64,000 nt of DNA from Chloroflexota bacterium. GTDB lineage: Bacteria > Chloroflexota > UBA11872. Position numbers and translations under genes: made by a program. Numbering within the stretch: the first letter of the stretch is position 1; each line of letters starts with the position of its first letter. The stretch covers positions 1-64,000 of the forward strand of contig JAPOVQ010000026.1 of the NCBI GenBank assembly GCA_026708035.1. Direction: 5' to 3'. Positions 62,524-64,000 of this stretch are shown here, piece by piece. Under the pieces are notes generated by a model. The model ran no database searches. It saw only the letters and a list, made by a program, of their open reading frames with translations, and had not been told where the DNA came from.

Positions 62524-64000
62524 ATGTCCAAGTGGATCTATCCCTTCCGCGAGGGCGGCGAATCCATGCGCAACCTTCTCGGCGGCAAGGGCGCGGGCTC
62601 GGCCGAAATGACCAAGGCCGGCATGCCGGTGCCGCCCGGATTCACCATCACCACGGCCGCGTGCCTGGAGTACTACGCCAACGACAAGGATTTTCCGGCG
62701 GGGCTCAACGCCCAGGTGGAGATTGCGCTGGCCGAGGTCGAGTCAGCCGTCGGGCGGCGTTTCGGCGACCCCAAGAACCCACTGCTGGTGTCGGTGCGGT
62801 CCGGCGCGCGCGTGTCCATGCCGGGAATGATGGACACGGTGCTCAACCTGGGGTTGAACACGGCCACGCTCGAAGGCCTGATCGCCGCTACGGGAGACGC
62901 GCGTTTCGGCTGGGACGCCTACCGCCGCTTCATCCAAGGCTTCGGCTCGATTGTGCTGGGCGTGGAAAGCCACGCGTTCGAGGACTGCATCGACGCCCAC
63001 AAGGCGCGGCTCGGCGTGGACCAGGACACCGAACTCAGCGCGACGGACTGGCAGGCGGTGGCTGACGACTTTCGCCAGATCATTCGCGACGCCACCAACG
63101 CCGAGTTCCCGGACGACCCCCGGCAGCAGCTCGATCACGCCATCCGCGCGGTGTTCGACTCCTGGTTCGGGCGGCGCGCCGTGGACTATCGCCGGGTGCA
63201 CGGGCTGCCGGACGACTGGGGCACGGCGGTCAACGTCCAGACGATGGTCTTCGGCAACATGGGCGAGACCTCGGGCACCGGCGTGGCCTTCACGCGCAAC
63301 CCCAACACCGGCGAGCGCGAGCTCTTCGGCGAGTACCTGCTGAACGCGCAGGGCGAGGACGTGGTGGCCGGCGTGCGAACGCCGACGCCGATCGCCACGC
63401 TCGAAACCTCGATGCCGGAAGTCTTCGGCCAGTTCGAGGACTACGCCACGCGGCTGGAGCAGCACTACCGCGAGATGCAGGACCTCGAATTCACCATCGA
63501 GGCCGGCAAGCTCTACATGCTGCAAACGCGCGCGGGCAAGCGCAGCCCGGCGGCGGCCGTGAAGATCGCCGTCGACTTGGTGCGCGAGGGCGTCATCGAC
63601 AAGACCACCGCCGTGCAGCGGGTGGAGCCGGAGCAGGTGGGCGCGGTGCTGCATCCGCGCGTGGACCCGGCGCACTGGGACCATCCCATCGCCACCGGGC
63701 TCAACGCGTCGCCCGGCGCGGCGCACGGGCAAGTGGTGTTCACCGCCGACGAGGCCGCGGAGCTGGCCGATTCCAAGCACCCGGTGATCCTGGTGCGGCC
63801 CGAGACCTCGCCCGACGACTTTCACGGCATGGCCGTCTCGGCGGCCATTCTGACCGCGCGCGGCGGCGCGACCAGCCACGCGGCCATCGTGGCCCGCCAG
63901 CTCGGCATCCCGGCCGTCGTGGGCTGCGCCGACCTTGTGCTCGATCTCGAAGCCAGGCAGTTCACAGCCCATGGCGTCACGGTGAAGGCGGGCGACGTGA
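62524..64000 (+). CDS. ppdK: Pyruvate, phosphate dikinase, C-terminus cut by window edge
   Basis: ATG 62524 (a GTG one codon upstream is the alternative), open to the window edge, about 492 residues. N-terminal ATP-grasp region: MRNLLGGKGAGSAEMTKAGM, VPPGFTITTAACLEYY, VSVRSGARVSMPGMMDTVLN, TGVAFTRNPNTGERELFGEY. The phospho-histidine domain is reached: TARGGATSHAAIVARQLGIP with the catalytic His. The PEP-binding barrel lies beyond the edge. Interconverts pyruvate + ATP + Pi and PEP + AMP + PPi, feeding either glycolysis or gluconeogenesis. Confidence 0.95.
   Translation, partial: MSKWIYPFREGGESMRNLLGGKGAGSAEMTKAGMPVPPGFTITTAACLEYYANDKDFPAGLNAQVEIALAEVESAVGRRFGDPKNPLLVSVRSGARVSMPGMMDTVLNLGLNTATLEGLIAATGDARFGWDAYRRFIQGFGSIVLGVESHAFEDCIDAHKARLGVDQDTELSATDWQAVADDFRQIIRDATNAEFPDDPRQQLDHAIRAVFDSWFGRRAVDYRRVHGLPDDWGTAVNVQTMVFGNMGETSGTGVAFTRNPNTGERELFGEYLLNAQGEDVVAGVRTPTPIATLETSMPEVFGQFEDYATRLEQHYREMQDLEFTIEAGKLYMLQTRAGKRSPAAAVKIAVDLVREGVIDKTTAVQRVEPEQVGAVLHPRVDPAHWDHPIATGLNASPGAAHGQVVFTADEAAELADSKHPVILVRPETSPDDFHGMAVSAAILTARGGATSHAAIVARQLGIPAVVGCADLVLDLEARQFTAHGVTVKAGDV

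Noticed and set aside
1-64000. CRISPR arrays or cas genes
   Set aside because: No array of short direct repeats with unique spacers was seen; the only regular array (83 bp) has no spacers and no Cas protein is encoded.

Overview
The window reads as high-GC bacterial chromosome, most likely a Chloroflexota-type organism. That placement is inferred from the mix of WD40/PD40 lipoproteins, a LytR-CpsA-Psr protein, phytanoyl-CoA dioxygenase, Ldh-type and Gfo/Idh/MocA oxidoreductases, a DUF1992 protein and pyruvate phosphate dikinase; no rRNA or ribosomal protein gene is present to confirm it. It splits cleanly into an accessory half (1 to about 38.1 kb) and a compact core half (38.1 to 64 kb), with tRNA-Leu(GAG) at the boundary.

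Accessory half. Intact or near-intact genes here are mostly of anti-phage or mobile type: a SIR2-domain protein running off the left edge, an ApeA-like HEPN protein, a KAP P-loop NTPase, a tyrosine recombinase, an AlbA_2/Schlafen-like protein, a TIR-domain protein next to a 1417-aa type IIG restriction-methyltransferase, a replication-relaxation protein, a small HEPN-like protein, and a single-chain phospholipase-D-like/AAA ATPase protein. Several (SIR2, HEPN, KAP, TIR) are visibly AT-richer than their surroundings. Between them lie insertion sequences and fragments (IS5 x2, IS481 x2, IS30, IS110, three copies or pieces of one tyrosine recombinase, a serine recombinase piece) and remnants of a prophage (terminase, Mu-gpF-like head protein fused to an ADP-ribosyltransferase domain, Com-like zinc ribbon). 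A DNA methyltransferase-HNH gene is split by an IS5 plus part of an IS30, and there are fragments of a second methyltransferase, of HsdR and of an RCC1-repeat protein. Decay is dominated by nonsense codons, mostly TAG and often where a homologous copy or the family pattern has CAG, while long reading frames stay in register. An 83-bp tandem array with a preceding 14-bp perfect inverted repeat lies between two replication-relaxation paralogues.

Core half. Genes are closely packed and undamaged: MOSC protein, SixA-like phosphatase, three PD40 beta-propeller lipoproteins (the third fused to plant-type leucine-rich repeats) interrupted by an MFS transporter, then an Ldh-type dehydrogenase, PhyH dioxygenase, Gfo/Idh/MocA oxidoreductase, LCP protein, SAM methyltransferase, CinA-like protein, a bifunctional aldolase/SDR, an A-type Fe-S carrier and FolC. 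A translationally coupled run follows (DUF1992, glycosyltransferase 9, WecG/TagA glycosyltransferase, ribokinase-like), then an Fsr-like MFS exporter and ppdK running off the right edge. The sugar-handling and oxidoreductase genes suggest carbohydrate or polyol catabolism; GT9, WecG and LCP suggest cell-surface glycan assembly. Short palindromic repeats of four families occupy the core intergenic gaps, and one family is also inserted in frame inside the type IIG gene.
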